NCBI GenBank assembly: GCA_963786765.1
Contig: CAWBAJ010000028.1
Location: 124,001 to 188,000, forward strand
DNA length: 64,000 bases
Direction of reading: 5' to 3'
Origin: DATKNA01 sp963786765
GTDB lineage: Bacteria; Actinomycetota; Actinomycetes; Actinomycetales; Kineosporiaceae
Position numbers and translations under genes: made by a program. A model generated the notes under the pieces. It worked only from the letters and a program-made list of their open reading frames with translations. It had not been told where the DNA came from and did not search any database. Positions within the stretch are counted from its first letter, which is position 1. Each line of letters starts with the position of its first letter. Below, piece by piece: positions 18,693-27,925 of this stretch.

Positions 18693-19565
18693 ATGTCGAC
18701 TCCCGGCAGCGCCCGCCATCGTTCGGATTCGCGTGCATCCACACCTCTGACGGTGCTCGCCGAGTCGGTGACGGGCAGCCTGCAGCTGGTCAGCGCGATC
18801 AGCGGTCGAAACGGAGCCGCCCTCGCCGTCACCACTGGCCTGCTGGCGACGACGGGGCTGCCCGTCGCCGGCGCCGACGGCACCAGCGCTCGCGATGGAA
18901 GCGGAACCCCCGGCATCGGCCTCGCGCAGAACCTGTCGGCAGACTTGGCGACGGGCCGGGTGCGCGCCGCCAAGACGGCCCACGTCCGCTTCGAGCACCC
19001 CGCGTTCGTCGTCACCCTGCCCGACGGCCACCGCTCGGGAGACGACGCCGCCCGTGCGGCGGCTGACATCGCCAGGACCAGTCGCTCCATGGCCAGGGCC
19101 GCCTTCAACGAGCAGAAAGCCCGATCGCAGCCGAACGCGCAGCCGAAGCCGCAGCCGAAGCCGCAGCCGAAGCCGCAGCCGAAGCGCGGGTCGACAGGCG
19201 TCTCGGGCGCGTCGTGCTCCATCAGCCCGAGCATCGAATCGCACCTGACATCGAACGCACGATCGGTCTACCGCGCGGTGTGCGCTGCCTTCGGCCACAC
19301 GGTCTCGGCATTCGGCGGCTACCGCCCCGGGAGTCCCGGCGACCACGGCAGCGGCAGGGCCGTCGACATCATGGTCTCCGGGGCGCCGGGACTGGAGATC
19401 GCCCGCTACGTCCAGGCTCACGCCCGCGAGCTGCACGTCACCTACGTGATCTACCAGCAGAAGATCTGGCTGGCCGGCCGCCCGACCAGCCAGTGGAGAC
19501 ACATGGAGGATCGCGGCAGCAGGACCGCGAACCACTACGACCACGTGCACGTCAGCGTCTCGTAG
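18693..19565 (+). CDS. Secreted protein with QPKP repeats and C-terminal VanY/ARB-07466-like peptidase domain
   Basis: 290 residues. A weakly hydrophobic stretch (residues about 48-66) may be an export signal. The middle holds a proline-lysine linker with five QPKP units, typical of cell-wall-spanning tethers. The C-terminal about 110 residues (SVYRAVCAAFGHTVSAFGGY, GDHGSGRAVDIMV, NHYDHVHVSVS) carry the His/Asp/His pattern of D-Ala-D-Ala-carboxypeptidase-like folds (HGSGRAVD and DHVHV zinc motifs). It probably acts on peptidoglycan outside the membrane. It converges on the tRNA-Sec gene. Confidence 0.75.
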   Translation: MSTPGSARHRSDSRASTPLTVLAESVTGSLQLVSAISGRNGAALAVTTGLLATTGLPVAGADGTSARDGSGTPGIGLAQNLSADLATGRVRAAKTAHVRFEHPAFVVTLPDGHRSGDDAARAAADIARTSRSMARAAFNEQKARSQPNAQPKPQPKPQPKPQPKRGSTGVSGASCSISPSIESHLTSNARSVYRAVCAAFGHTVSAFGGYRPGSPGDHGSGRAVDIMVSGAPGLEIARYVQAHARELHVTYVIYQQKIWLAGRPTSQWRHMEDRGSRTANHYDHVHVSVS

Positions 19566-19585
19566 GACGCCCTTCACGCTGCTTG

Positions 19586-19678
19586 CGGAGGCGGACGGGA
19601 ATCGAACCCGCCTGACCGAGCTACTCGGTCACGTCGGTTTTGAAGACCGCGGGGAGCACCAGCTGCCCGAACGCCTCC
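19586..19678 (-). tRNA. selC: tRNA-Sec (anticodon UCA)
   Basis: Minus-strand cloverleaf: 5' GGAGGCG pairs with 3' CGCCTCC; anticodon loop CTTCAAA (UCA) on a CGGT/ACCG stem; an unusually long variable arm TGACCGAG-TAG-CTCGGTCA of 8 bp; T-arm GGGTTCGATTCCC. The long variable arm, the extended acceptor-T stack and a UCA anticodon define selenocysteine tRNA. About 93 nt including the discriminator G; CCA is not fully encoded. It serves the UGA-containing formate dehydrogenase gene 11 kb downstream. Confidence 0.93.
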
Positions 19679-19827
19679 CCGGGCGGCGAGCCGCCCGGCG
19701 CGACCGATCCTAGGTGGAGGATCGGGAGGAGACCCAGCTCGGCCGCTCCAACGGTCGCGTCCGCTCAGCTTCGGCACTGGAACCACCCGGCGCCAGTACT
19801 GTCTGCGCGTCGGGCGAGCGGCGGGGG

Positions 19828-21432
19828 ATGCATGTGGACGAGTTCGACGAGGACGCACTGCGGAACGAGGCACGGCTGCTCCGCCAGCTGCTGGACCGGT
19901 ACCTGGGCGCGCTGCCGGAGCCGGAGGACGACGGCGAGCAGCTCGTCGTCCGCCTCGAAGCGCACCTCGGCGTGCGGCCCTCGGCGCTCCCCGTCGTCAC
20001 GGCCACCTGGGCCTCGCACGAGCAGGCCGACGTCCAGCTCGCGCTGGAGCGCTGGCTGGAGGACCGGCAGCTGCCGAATGAGGTGCTGGGCACGCCACAC
20101 CCCGGCCGGCGGCACAGCACTCTCGCCGAACTGCTCGACATGGCACGCCACGACAACGGCTTCAGCGTGGGCCCGCCGGACTGGGTGCACGTGCCGGTGT
20201 CCCCCGACGGCACGCACCCGTGCGTCTCGTTCGGGCTGTACCTCGTCGGCGGCGATTCGCCGTTCGTTCTGCTGCTGCGCGGGCCGGACCCGCAGGTGGG
20301 CCAGGACGGCGTCCAGCTGGAGGTCCTCGCACCCGATCCGGACGCCGCCGGCGAACTCGTCGCCGAGCTGCGACGGCTGGCCGTCGAGCTGTCACCGGTC
20401 CGGGGGCAGATCGTCACCCTGGCATCGCCGGACCGCCCCGGCGGCAGCCCGATCGCGTTCCTGCGACGCCCGCAGCTGCCGCGCGACCGGCTCGTTCTGC
20501 CCGAGCAGACGCTCGAGGCGGTCGAGCGCCAGGTCATCGAGGTGGCCGCCCTCCGCGACCGGCTGCGAGCGAGCGGGCAGCACCTCAAGCGCGGGCTGCT
20601 CCTCTACGGCCCGCCAGGAACCGGCAAGACGCACACAGTGCGCTACCTGCTCGGCAGGCTGGAGGGCAGCACGGCGGTCGTGCTGTCGGGGAGCGCTCTC
20701 GGGCTCGTCTCGGCCGCCTGCACCCTCGCGCGCCGCCATCAGCCCTCCGTCGTCGTGCTCGAGGACGTCGACCTCGTCGCGAGCGACCGCAGCTTCGCCG
20801 CGCCGGGCAGCAACGCCCTGCTCTTCGAGATCCTCAACCAGCTCGACGGCCTCGGCGACGACGTCGACGTGGTCTTCGTCCTGACCACGAACCGCGTCGA
20901 CGTGCTGGAGCGAGCGCTCGCGGAGCGACCGGGACGGGTCGACGAGGCGGTGGAGGTGGGACCCCCGGACGCCGCCGGCCGGGAGCGCCTGCTCCGGCTC
21001 TACGGCGCGGACGCCGGTCTCGCCGGGCTGGACCTCGGCGAGGCGGTGGCCGCGACAGAAGGCGTCACGGCGACCTACCTGAGGGAGCTGGTCCGCCGCG
21101 CTGTGGTTCAGGCGGCACTGGCCCGTCCCGGGGAGGCACAGGTCGTCGTCCGCCAGGAGGATCTGGACGCCGCCGCCGCCGACCTCGCGTCGAGCCGCGC
21201 CGCCCTGACCCGGGCCCTGCTCGGCGTCGGCCGGGAGCCGTCCGGCCCCCGCGATCTGCCACTCGATCCGGAACCCGCCCTGATGCCGGCACCGGCGCCC
21301 GGGGAGTCGAGCAGCGGCTGGTTCGCGTACAGCTCGACGCTCCGGCACCACCCGATGCGCCATCGCGCGACGCCGATGGACGAGGAGCCCGACCCGCCGC
21401 CGCCCCCGCCGGGCTGGGAGGACACTCCCTGA
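19828..21432 (+). CDS. AAA+ ATPase of unknown role, upstream of selD
   Basis: 534 residues from ATG 19828 (an in-frame GTG at 19714 would add 38). The N-terminal 260 residues have no family I recognise. The AAA+ module has Walker A LLLYGPPGTGKTHTVRYLL, Walker B VVLEDVDLVA, sensor 1 VFVLTTNRVD and the second-region LPGR-like AERPGRVDEAVEV, so it is an active single-ring CDC48/FtsH-type ATPase. A C-terminal proline-rich tail ends PPPPPPGWEDTP. Only 49 bp separate it from selD on the same strand, so co-transcription is likely; whether it has a selenium-related job is unknown. Confidence 0.8.
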   Translation: MHVDEFDEDALRNEARLLRQLLDRYLGALPEPEDDGEQLVVRLEAHLGVRPSALPVVTATWASHEQADVQLALERWLEDRQLPNEVLGTPHPGRRHSTLAELLDMARHDNGFSVGPPDWVHVPVSPDGTHPCVSFGLYLVGGDSPFVLLLRGPDPQVGQDGVQLEVLAPDPDAAGELVAELRRLAVELSPVRGQIVTLASPDRPGGSPIAFLRRPQLPRDRLVLPEQTLEAVERQVIEVAALRDRLRASGQHLKRGLLLYGPPGTGKTHTVRYLLGRLEGSTAVVLSGSALGLVSAACTLARRHQPSVVVLEDVDLVASDRSFAAPGSNALLFEILNQLDGLGDDVDVVFVLTTNRVDVLERALAERPGRVDEAVEVGPPDAAGRERLLRLYGADAGLAGLDLGEAVAATEGVTATYLRELVRRAVVQAALARPGEAQVVVRQEDLDAAAADLASSRAALTRALLGVGREPSGPRDLPLDPEPALMPAPAPGESSSGWFAYSSTLRHHPMRHRATPMDEEPDPPPPPPGWEDTP

Positions 21433-21481
21433 CCGCGGGCCGAAGACCGGTGAGGCAGAGGGCGCTCCGTAGAGTTCCGGC

Positions 21482-22492
21482 ATGACGGCCACCACCCCCG
21501 CTGTCCGCCTCACCCAGTACGCGCACGGCGGCGGCTGCGCGTGCAAGATCCCCCCCGGCGAGCTGGAGGCCGTCGTCGCGGGCCTGCGAGGGCGGCATCC
21601 GCTGAACGCCACGGGCGAGCTCCTCGTCGGGCTCGAGGACGGCGACGACGCTGCCGTCGTCCGCACCCCCTCGGGCACGATGGTGACCACCGCCGACTTC
21701 TTCACCCCCGTCGTCGACGACCCCTACGACTGGGGACGCATCGCTGCAGCCAACGCGCTGTCGGACGTTTACGCCATGGGGGGCACGCCGGTCGTCGCCG
21801 TCAACCTGCTCGCCTGGCCGCGCGACGTGCTGCCCTTCGACCTCGCCCGCGAGGTGCTGCGCGGCGGCCTCGACATCGGCGGCGAGGCAGGCTGCCACGT
21901 CGCCGGTGGGCACAGCGTGGACGCTCCCGAGCCGATGTACGGCATGAGCGTCACCGGCACAGCGGACTCCGGCAAGCTCCTGCGCAACGACGCCGGGGAG
22001 GCGGGCCTGCCGCTGACGCTGACCAAGCCGCTCGGTGTCGGCGTCCTCAACAACCGGCACAAGGCGACCGGCGAGCGTTTCGAGCAGGCGATCATGAGCA
22101 TGGCCACGCTCAACGACAGGGCCCGGGACGCCGCGCTCGCCGCCGGCGCCCGCTGCGCCACCGACGTGACCGGCTTCGGGCTGCTGGGGCACCTGCACAA
22201 GCTCGCCCGCGCCAGCGGCGTGACGGCGGAGATCGACGCGGCCGCCGTCCCCTACCTGGAGGGAGCCCGCGAGTCACTGGCCGCGGGATACGTGAGCGGT
22301 GGCACCCGGCGCAACCTCGACTGGGTGCGCCCCCATCTCGAGATGAACGGCGTCGGCGAGCAGGAGGCTCTCCTGCTCGCCGACGCCCAGACCTCCGGCG
22401 GCCTGCTGGTGGCCGCCGAACTGCCCGGCTACCCGGTCATCGGCCGGCTGCTGCCGGCGCGCAAGGACGGCGTGACGATCGTCGTCCGCTGA
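21482..22492 (+). CDS. selD: Selenide, water dikinase (selenophosphate synthetase)
   Basis: Makes selenophosphate from selenide and ATP, the selenium donor for Sec-tRNA. 336 residues, normal length. The N-terminal HGGGCACKIPP supplies catalytic Cys19 (with Cys21) and Lys22; this is the cysteine form, not itself a selenoprotein. Further motifs: GLEDGDDAAVV, TTADFFTPVVDDPYDWGRI, ANALSDVYAMGG, LAWP, GGHSVDAPEP, TDVTGFGLLGH and DAQTSGGLL. Neighbours tRNA-Sec and the Sec-containing formate dehydrogenase show its use. selA and selB are not in this window. Confidence 0.95.
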   Translation: MTATTPAVRLTQYAHGGGCACKIPPGELEAVVAGLRGRHPLNATGELLVGLEDGDDAAVVRTPSGTMVTTADFFTPVVDDPYDWGRIAAANALSDVYAMGGTPVVAVNLLAWPRDVLPFDLAREVLRGGLDIGGEAGCHVAGGHSVDAPEPMYGMSVTGTADSGKLLRNDAGEAGLPLTLTKPLGVGVLNNRHKATGERFEQAIMSMATLNDRARDAALAAGARCATDVTGFGLLGHLHKLARASGVTAEIDAAAVPYLEGARESLAAGYVSGGTRRNLDWVRPHLEMNGVGEQEALLLADAQTSGGLLVAAELPGYPVIGRLLPARKDGVTIVVR

Positions 22493-22528
22493 CGCGGGGA
22501 ACACGTGCCGGGCGTCAGCCGGGAGGGG

Positions 22529-23827
22529 TCACACCTGCGCCTGGCGCAGCTCCGCGACGTCGTGCGCCGGCTCGGACGGCGGCTTGGTGATGAACGTCAG
22601 CACGGTCGAGATCAGGGCCACGATGCCGAGCACGGTGAAGGGCACGGTGTACCCGCCGCTGGACTCGAACAGCCGGGCCGCGATCAGGGGACCGACGACC
22701 CCGCCGATCGACCACGCGATGATCATCGCGCCGTAGATGGCACCGGCGTTCGGGGTCCCGTAGTAGTCGGCCGCGGTCGCGGGCATGGTGCCGAAGCCGC
22801 CGCCGTAGGCGAGGTAGATGCCCGCCGACAGGATCGCGAAGATCGCGAACGCCGTGTGCGGGAGGAGCAGGAAGCACACCCCCTGCAGCGCGAGCATGCC
22901 GAGGAAGGCGGGCATGCGGCCGATCCGGTCCGACAGCGCCGCCCAGCCGATCCGGCCGGCGCCGTTGAACAGGCCCATGAGCCCGACGAAGGTCGCGGCG
23001 GTGCCGGCGGTGATCCCGGTCAGCTGCTGGGCCGAGTCCGAGGCCTGCGAGATGAAGGCGATGCCGCACAGCGTGTTGAGCGTCAGGATGGCCGTGAGCA
23101 TGTACCACTGCGGCGTCCGCAGCGCTCCACGCAGGTCGAAGACGCGGCTGCCCGGCTTCGCCTTGGCGCTCGACGTGGCCGGGTCGTATCCCGGAACCGT
23201 GTACCCCTCCGGCGGGTTGCGGAAGAGGGAGGCCCCGAGCAGGCCGGCGACGAGGTAGGCGATGCCGAGCGGCAGGAAGACGCTGGTCTTGTCGCTCGTG
23301 CCGTTGAGCAGGCTCTTGGCGACGGGGCCCGTGATGACGGCACCGAAGCCGAAGCCGCCGACGGCGATGCCGGTGATGAGGCCGCGCTTGTCGGGGAACC
23401 ACTTCGCCAGCATGGCGATCGGCGTGATGTACGCCAGGCCGAGCCCGATGCCACCCATCACCCCGTAGGTGAGCACGAGCAGCCAGAGCTGGTCCTTCGT
23501 GTTCGTCAGAGACGCGAGCATGATGCCGACGGAGTAGAGCACGACCCCGGCGATGGCCACCGGCCGCGGACCGCGCCGGTCCTGGATGCGACCGCCGACG
23601 AAGGTGCCGATGAAGATGGTCCCGATCGCCACCTCGAAGGGGATGACGACCTCGCTCTTGCTCCAGCCGAACTGCCCCTGCAGCGGCTTGTTGAACACGC
23701 TCCACGCGTAGACGGCACCCAGCGCGAGCTGGACGAGGACGGCCGCGAGCGCGATCCACCATCTGCCCGCGGTCGCCGGGCGGTCGCCCGCCGGCACGCT
23801 CGCCGAGCCTTCCACCGATGTCGCCAT
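22529..23827 (-). CDS. OFA-family (oxalate/formate antiporter type) MFS transporter
   Basis: 432 residues with about 12 membrane helices. Family blocks are LGAVYAWSVFNKPLQ in helix 1, GGRIQDRRGPRPVA in loop 2-3, GIGLAYITPIAMLAKWFPDKRG in helix 4 to loop, and GAGRIGWAALSDRIGR in the second half. OFA members exchange or import small carboxylates such as oxalate, formate or lactate. Its position between selD and the formate dehydrogenase operon makes a formate-related substrate plausible, but sequence alone cannot decide it. It follows the MarR gene on the same strand (100 bp gap), so that regulator may control it. Confidence 0.82.
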   Translation of the reverse strand: MATSVEGSASVPAGDRPATAGRWWIALAAVLVQLALGAVYAWSVFNKPLQGQFGWSKSEVVIPFEVAIGTIFIGTFVGGRIQDRRGPRPVAIAGVVLYSVGIMLASLTNTKDQLWLLVLTYGVMGGIGLGLAYITPIAMLAKWFPDKRGLITGIAVGGFGFGAVITGPVAKSLLNGTSDKTSVFLPLGIAYLVAGLLGASLFRNPPEGYTVPGYDPATSSAKAKPGSRVFDLRGALRTPQWYMLTAILTLNTLCGIAFISQASDSAQQLTGITAGTAATFVGLMGLFNGAGRIGWAALSDRIGRMPAFLGMLALQGVCFLLLPHTAFAIFAILSAGIYLAYGGGFGTMPATAADYYGTPNAGAIYGAMIIAWSIGGVVGPLIAARLFESSGGYTVPFTVLGIVALISTVLTFITKPPSEPAHDVAELRQAQV

Positions 23828-23926
23828 GTCAGTACCTCCACGAGTCCGCCCGGGCCGGGCGCGAAAGTGGGCCGCTAATACCCGTGATCGCCCGGGTCAC
23901 ACCTCCCGCACCGGGGAAAGCGGATC

Positions 23927-24502
23927 TCAGCCACGCCGAAGGCGGGGTGGGCGGCGCGGCTGCGGCGCGGCGAACGGACGACCGGCGAGATCAGCGAGGG
24001 ATTCCTGCAGACGGCCGAGGAGCTCTACGAGGATCTCGCGCTCCGCCTCGGCCAGAGTCGAGAACACGTCCGTGGCGGCGCCGTGCACGATCGGCAGCAT
24101 CTCGTCGACGAGAGCCTTCCCGGCCTCGGTGAGACGGACGAGAATCTTGCGCCGATCCTGGGGGTGCGGATCCCGGACGACGAGACCGCGGCGCTCCAGC
24201 GTGTCGAGCAGCGAGGTCATGCTCGCCGTGCTGATCAGGAGCCGGTTGGCGATCACGGTGCTCGCCAGCCGCTCCCCCGCCCCCTCGAGGATCGCCAGCG
24301 CCTGGAAACCGGACGGCGACAGGTCCGCGACCTCCCTGCGGCGGCGGCTCACCTCGGCCATCCACAGGGACGTGGTCCGGACGAGGTTCGCCGCTGCCTC
24401 GGCGGAGGCGCGGTCGGCCCCCGGGAACTCATCCCCGAAGTCGCTGCTCACCCGGATGGGGCCGCGGCCCTCGCTCCGCAGCGCGCCGTCGTCGTCGCTC
24501 AT
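23927..24502 (-). CDS. MarR-family transcriptional regulator
   Basis: 191 residues. The winged helix spans about residues 60-130: LSPSGFQALAILEGAGERL, ANRLLISTASMTSLLDTLERRGLVVRDPHPQDRRK (recognition helix then wing with the DxRRK motif), then LTEAGKALVDEMLP dimerisation helices. MarR proteins bind as dimers to near-palindromes and are released by small ligands. It is divergent from an O-methyltransferase gene and upstream of an OFA transporter; an imperfect CTAGGG repeat in the 92-bp divergent gap could be its operator. Confidence 0.85.
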   Translation of the reverse strand: MSDDDGALRSEGRGPIRVSSDFGDEFPGADRASAEAAANLVRTTSLWMAEVSRRRREVADLSPSGFQALAILEGAGERLASTVIANRLLISTASMTSLLDTLERRGLVVRDPHPQDRRKILVRLTEAGKALVDEMLPIVHGAATDVFSTLAEAEREILVELLGRLQESLADLAGRPFAAPQPRRPPRLRRG

Positions 24503-24512
24503 CCGGCAAGCC

Positions 24513-24539
24513 TACTAGGGGTCTAGCTACTCGAACCCT
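24513..24539. promoter_or_regulatory. Candidate MarR operator in divergent promoter
   Basis: CTAGGGGT (24513-24520) and AACCCTAG (24532-24539) form an inverted repeat with one mismatch and an 11-nt spacer, located 11 nt before the MarR start and about 55 nt before the methyltransferase start. The site also overlaps a locally AT-richer stretch suited to two divergent promoters. Autoregulation is inferred only from position. Confidence 0.4.
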
Positions 24540-24593
24540 AGCGGTCTACTCTTCCTGCAGACGGGGGCCGACTCCCGACAAGGAGATCAGCAG

Positions 24594-25601
24594 ATGGAAA
24601 CTCCTCCTCCTCCCGTGCAGATGGTGCAGCTGCTCGCAGGCTTCCAGGTCTCCCAGGCGCTCTATGCCGCCGCAAAGCTCGGCATCGCGGACCTGCTCGC
24701 CGGTGGTGCCCGGACGCCGGCCGAGATCTCGGACACGCTCGGCACGGACGGCGCCGCGACCGCTCGCTTGCTCCGCTCCCTCTCGGGCCTCGGCGTCTTC
24801 ACGGACGCCGGCGATCACGGCTACACGCTCACACCGCTCGGAGAAACCCTGACGAGCGACGCGCCCGGCTCGATGCGAGACCTGGCGCTGATGTGGATGG
24901 AGACGCACTACGTTCCGTTCGGCGGGCTCGTGGAGACCGTCCGCACCGGAAGGACGGCGGCGACGCAGCACTACCGCATGCCGTTCTTCACCTGGCTGGG
25001 ACAGGATCCCGACCTCGTGGCGCGGTTCACGGGGGCGATGGCCAACCTCACGGACGGCATCAAGCGGCACGCGGTGTCCGGCTACGAGGTGGGGAAGCCG
25101 ACGCGGATCGTCGACGTGGGCGGCGCGGACGGCAGCCTGCTCGCGCTCCTCCTCGACCGCGTCCCGGAGGCCACGGGGATTTCGTTCGACCTGCCGCACG
25201 TGGTGGAGGCGGTGCCGGCGGTGGCGAAGGCGCACGAGCTCGACGACCGGCTGTCCGGCGAGGGCGGCGACTTCTTCGAGCGCGTGCCGGGGGGCGCGGA
25301 CATGTATGTGCTGTCGATGGTCCTGCACGACTGGGACGACGAGCACGCGTCGCGGCTGCTGCGCAACATCGCGAGCGCCGCCCCCTCGGGTGCCGTGGTG
25401 CGGGCGTTCGAGCTGGTCGTGCCGCCGGGCGACGGGCCGCACATGGCCAAGATGATCGACCTGACCATGCTGGCGATGCTGTCCGGGCGCGAGCGCGACG
25501 AGGCCGAGTTGCGTGACCTGTTCCTGGGTACCGGGCTCCGGTTCGACCGCGTGGTCGCGACGCAGACCCCGCTCAGCGTCGTCGAGGCACACGTGCCGTG
25601 A
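24594..25601 (+). CDS. SAM-dependent O-methyltransferase (caffeate OMT / hydroxyneurosporene-type)
   Basis: 335 residues. An N-terminal dimerisation winged helix (QLLAGFQVSQALYAAAKLGI, ARLLRSLSGLGVF) precedes the Rossmann domain with SAM motif IVDVGGADGSLLALLL, the FDLPHVVE acidic loop and catalytic His in VLSMVLHDWDDEHA. Such enzymes methylate hydroxyl groups on aromatic or polyketide-like small molecules. AAGGAGATC ribosome site lies 6 nt before the ATG. It is divergent from the MarR gene, which likely controls it. Substrate unknown. Confidence 0.85.
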   Translation: METPPPPVQMVQLLAGFQVSQALYAAAKLGIADLLAGGARTPAEISDTLGTDGAATARLLRSLSGLGVFTDAGDHGYTLTPLGETLTSDAPGSMRDLALMWMETHYVPFGGLVETVRTGRTAATQHYRMPFFTWLGQDPDLVARFTGAMANLTDGIKRHAVSGYEVGKPTRIVDVGGADGSLLALLLDRVPEATGISFDLPHVVEAVPAVAKAHELDDRLSGEGGDFFERVPGGADMYVLSMVLHDWDDEHASRLLRNIASAAPSGAVVRAFELVVPPGDGPHMAKMIDLTMLAMLSGRERDEAELRDLFLGTGLRFDRVVATQTPLSVVEAHVP

Positions 25602-25640
25602 CGGACCTGAACGGTTGAAGCGCGCAGAGGCCCGTCGCGC

Positions 25641-26864
25641 TCAGGCCGTCCGGCCGGAGGCCCGGCCCTGCTCCGCCTCGCGCGCGGCGATCCGCTCGCG
25701 CTGAGGGGTCACGACGTACTTCGGATCCTTCGTCGACTGGACGCCGGCGTGCAGCAGCCCGAGTCGTTCGTAGAACCCGCCGGCGAGCAGGGCCACGCCC
25801 GAGGCGACCGCGGCCACCCGGCTGCGCCGGCCGAGGAGCATGCTGCCGAGGACGCCGGCCGCGGTGAGCGTGCTCGCCCGCTCGAGGGAACGGCCGGCGT
25901 CGCCGGTGCGGAAGGTCTCCCCCACCAGGCCGAGCCGGTTCTCCAGGCGCCGGGAGGCGGCGAGCTCGACGATCGCGCCGAACATGGCGAACCGCCGGGC
26001 CGGGGAGGCCTCGGACGTCGGAGCGACGATCATGCCGAGGCCACCGGCGCTGGCGGCGGCGCTGGCCGTGAAGATGAACGGCAGCTCGGGGTGCGACTCG
26101 TGCCAGGCCGGGACGGCGGTCTGCGACAGCAGGACCGCGGTGTACGAGGCGACTGCCGGCGCGATCGCGGCGGCGGCGAGGCCCGCCGGGCGCGCGGCGG
26201 CGTCCAGGAGCTTGCCGGGCAGGGTGGCGCGCAGCCGGGCGGGCAGGACCTCGCTGATGGCGGCGACCCCCATCAGCGGCCCGTACGCCGCCAGCACCCA
26301 GGTGCCCATGCTCATGGGCGACGTCGGCTTCGCCACGCGCAGCATGTGGTGGAAGCGCTCGGGGCGGCCGAGGTCGTGGATGAGGTAGTACGACCCAGCC
26401 CCGAGCGCCCCGAGCGCCGTGAGTCTGGTGCCCCGGCGCAGCGCCACCCGGCCCGTCTGGTCGGCGCCCGCCCCGAGGAGGGAGCAGCCGGCGGCGAGGC
26501 CGCCCAGGAAGAAGTAGTACGCGATGTCGTCCTTCCACACGGGGGGCTTGAGAACCGGCCGCCCGTAGTAGGACGAGAAGCTGGCGCGGGGAACCATCGG
26601 CGTCTCGCGCGCCCCGTCGTCGGCGCGCCGCGGCCGCCGGTGCCCGTTCTCACGGGAGGCGCCTCGCCTCCCGTGGCCGGCGTCGAACATCCGCGCGTCC
26701 CGGTCGAGCGCCCCGGCGTCGCTGGCCGGCTCGGCGGGCGGCGGCGCAGGGGTGACCTCTCCGCGCTGCTGCGCGTGCCGGCCTCGCGGGCCGCCGATGG
26801 CGCGGAGACCGCCGCGCAGACGGTCGCGCGCCTGCTGCCACAGCTCCTGCGGGAGCTCGCTCAC
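25641..26864 (-). CDS. NrfD/PsrC-type membrane subunit of formate dehydrogenase
   Basis: 407 residues. The first 90 are hydrophilic; then about eight membrane helices begin with ASFSSYYGRPVLKPPVWKDDIAYYFFLGG, the hallmark start of NrfD-like quinone-reacting subunits (quoted here in two parts: ASFSSYYGRPVLKPP and VWKDDIAYYFFLGG). Further blocks include YYLIHDLGRPERFHHMLRV and SPMSMGTWVL. It anchors the complex and passes electrons to menaquinone without haem. The GTG at 26864 overlaps the stop of the Fe-S subunit gene by 4 nt (GTGA). It takes the place of the cytochrome b subunit in E. coli FdnGHI. Confidence 0.85.
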   Translation of the reverse strand: MSELPQELWQQARDRLRGGLRAIGGPRGRHAQQRGEVTPAPPPAEPASDAGALDRDARMFDAGHGRRGASRENGHRRPRRADDGARETPMVPRASFSSYYGRPVLKPPVWKDDIAYYFFLGGLAAGCSLLGAGADQTGRVALRRGTRLTALGALGAGSYYLIHDLGRPERFHHMLRVAKPTSPMSMGTWVLAAYGPLMGVAAISEVLPARLRATLPGKLLDAAARPAGLAAAAIAPAVASYTAVLLSQTAVPAWHESHPELPFIFTASAAASAGGLGMIVAPTSEASPARRFAMFGAIVELAASRRLENRLGLVGETFRTGDAGRSLERASTLTAAGVLGSMLLGRRSRVAAVASGVALLAGGFYERLGLLHAGVQSTKDPKYVVTPQRERIAAREAEQGRASGRTA

Positions 26865-27925
26865 GCGCGCCGCCTCCCCTCGACGAAGGCGGAAGCCGCC
26901 GCCGCGAGCATCGTCAGGGCGGCCGCGCCGGCGTAGCGCCACATCCGGGGCAGGTCGCGGGTCGGGACCACCGGGTCCGGCGGGAGGCCGTAGACCTCGG
27001 GCTCGTCGAGCAGCAGGAAGAACGCGCCGTTCCCGCCGACCCCGTCGTCGGGGTCGTTGCCGTAGAGGCGCGCCTCGGGAACGCCGCTCTCGTGCAGCTG
27101 CTCGACCCGCTTCTCGGCGCGCTCGCGCAGCTCGTCGAGCTCGCCGAACTGGATCGAGTTGGTCGGGCACGCCTTGGCGCAGGCCGGCTCGAGGCCGCCG
27201 TGCAGCCGGTCGTAGCACAGCGTGCACTTCCAGGCGCGGCCGTCGTCCTCCCGGCGGTCGATCACGCCGTAGGGGCACCCGGAGACGCAGTAGCCGCACC
27301 CGTTGCAGATGTCCTGCTGGACGACGACAGTGCCGAACTCCGTGCGGAACAGCGCGCCCGTCGGGCAGACGTCGAGGCAGCCGGCATGCGTGCAGTGCTT
27401 GCACACGTCCGACGCCATCAGCCACCGGAACTCCTGCCGGCCCTCCGCACCGGTGCGTGCCCCGGGCAGCTCGAAGCTCGGCATCCCCAGGTCGACGGTC
27501 GGGCGGTCGACCGCCGGCGCGACGTCGGTCCGCTCGGCCGGCCGGTTGCCGAGCTCGGCACCCTTGTCGGGCGACGTCGCCAGGGCCGCCGCCGCGGCCT
27601 CGGCACTCGCGGTGGTGCCTGACGGGCCGGTCGGCCGGCCCTCGAAGGGTGGGTGCTGGTGCCCGACCTGCAGGGGCTGCTCGATGAAGGCGACGTGGCG
27701 CCAGGTGTTCGCCCCGAGCATCCCGGTGTTGTCGTAGGACATGCCGAGCAGGTTGAACCCGTCGTCCGGGACGAGGTTCCACTCCTTGCACGCCACCTCG
27801 CACGCCTTGCAGCCGATGCAGATCGAGGTGTCGGTGAAGAAGCCGACCCGGGGCGGGTGCTCGGTATGCCCGGCGTTGCCGGCCACGTCGTCCAGTGGAC
27901 CGGACAGGCTGTTGTCGAGGGTCAT
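26861..27925 (-). CDS. fdhB: Four-cluster Fe-S electron-transfer subunit of formate dehydrogenase
   Basis: 354 residues. Four 4Fe-4S motifs are visible: CIGCKACEVACKEWN, CKHCTHAGCLDVCPTGAL, CNGCGYCVSGCPYGV, and CTLCYDRLHGGLEPACAKACP. A C-terminal helix (MWRYAGAAALTMLAAAASAF) anchors it to the membrane, as in FdnH. It wires the molybdenum/tungsten catalytic subunit to the NrfD-type subunit. An Ala/Pro-rich insert of about 75 residues between the first and second motifs is longer than in E. coli. ATG 27925 overlaps the upstream stop (ATGA). Confidence 0.9.
   Translation of the reverse strand: MTLDNSLSGPLDDVAGNAGHTEHPPRVGFFTDTSICIGCKACEVACKEWNLVPDDGFNLLGMSYDNTGMLGANTWRHVAFIEQPLQVGHQHPPFEGRPTGPSGTTASAEAAAAALATSPDKGAELGNRPAERTDVAPAVDRPTVDLGMPSFELPGARTGAEGRQEFRWLMASDVCKHCTHAGCLDVCPTGALFRTEFGTVVVQQDICNGCGYCVSGCPYGVIDRREDDGRAWKCTLCYDRLHGGLEPACAKACPTNSIQFGELDELRERAEKRVEQLHESGVPEARLYGNDPDDGVGGNGAFFLLLDEPEVYGLPPDPVVPTRDLPRMWRYAGAAALTMLAAAASAFVEGRRRA

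Noticed and set aside
21482..21560. Selenocysteine in SelD itself
   Set aside because: The catalytic site reads GGGCACK with ordinary TGC codons, so this SelD is the cysteine form.
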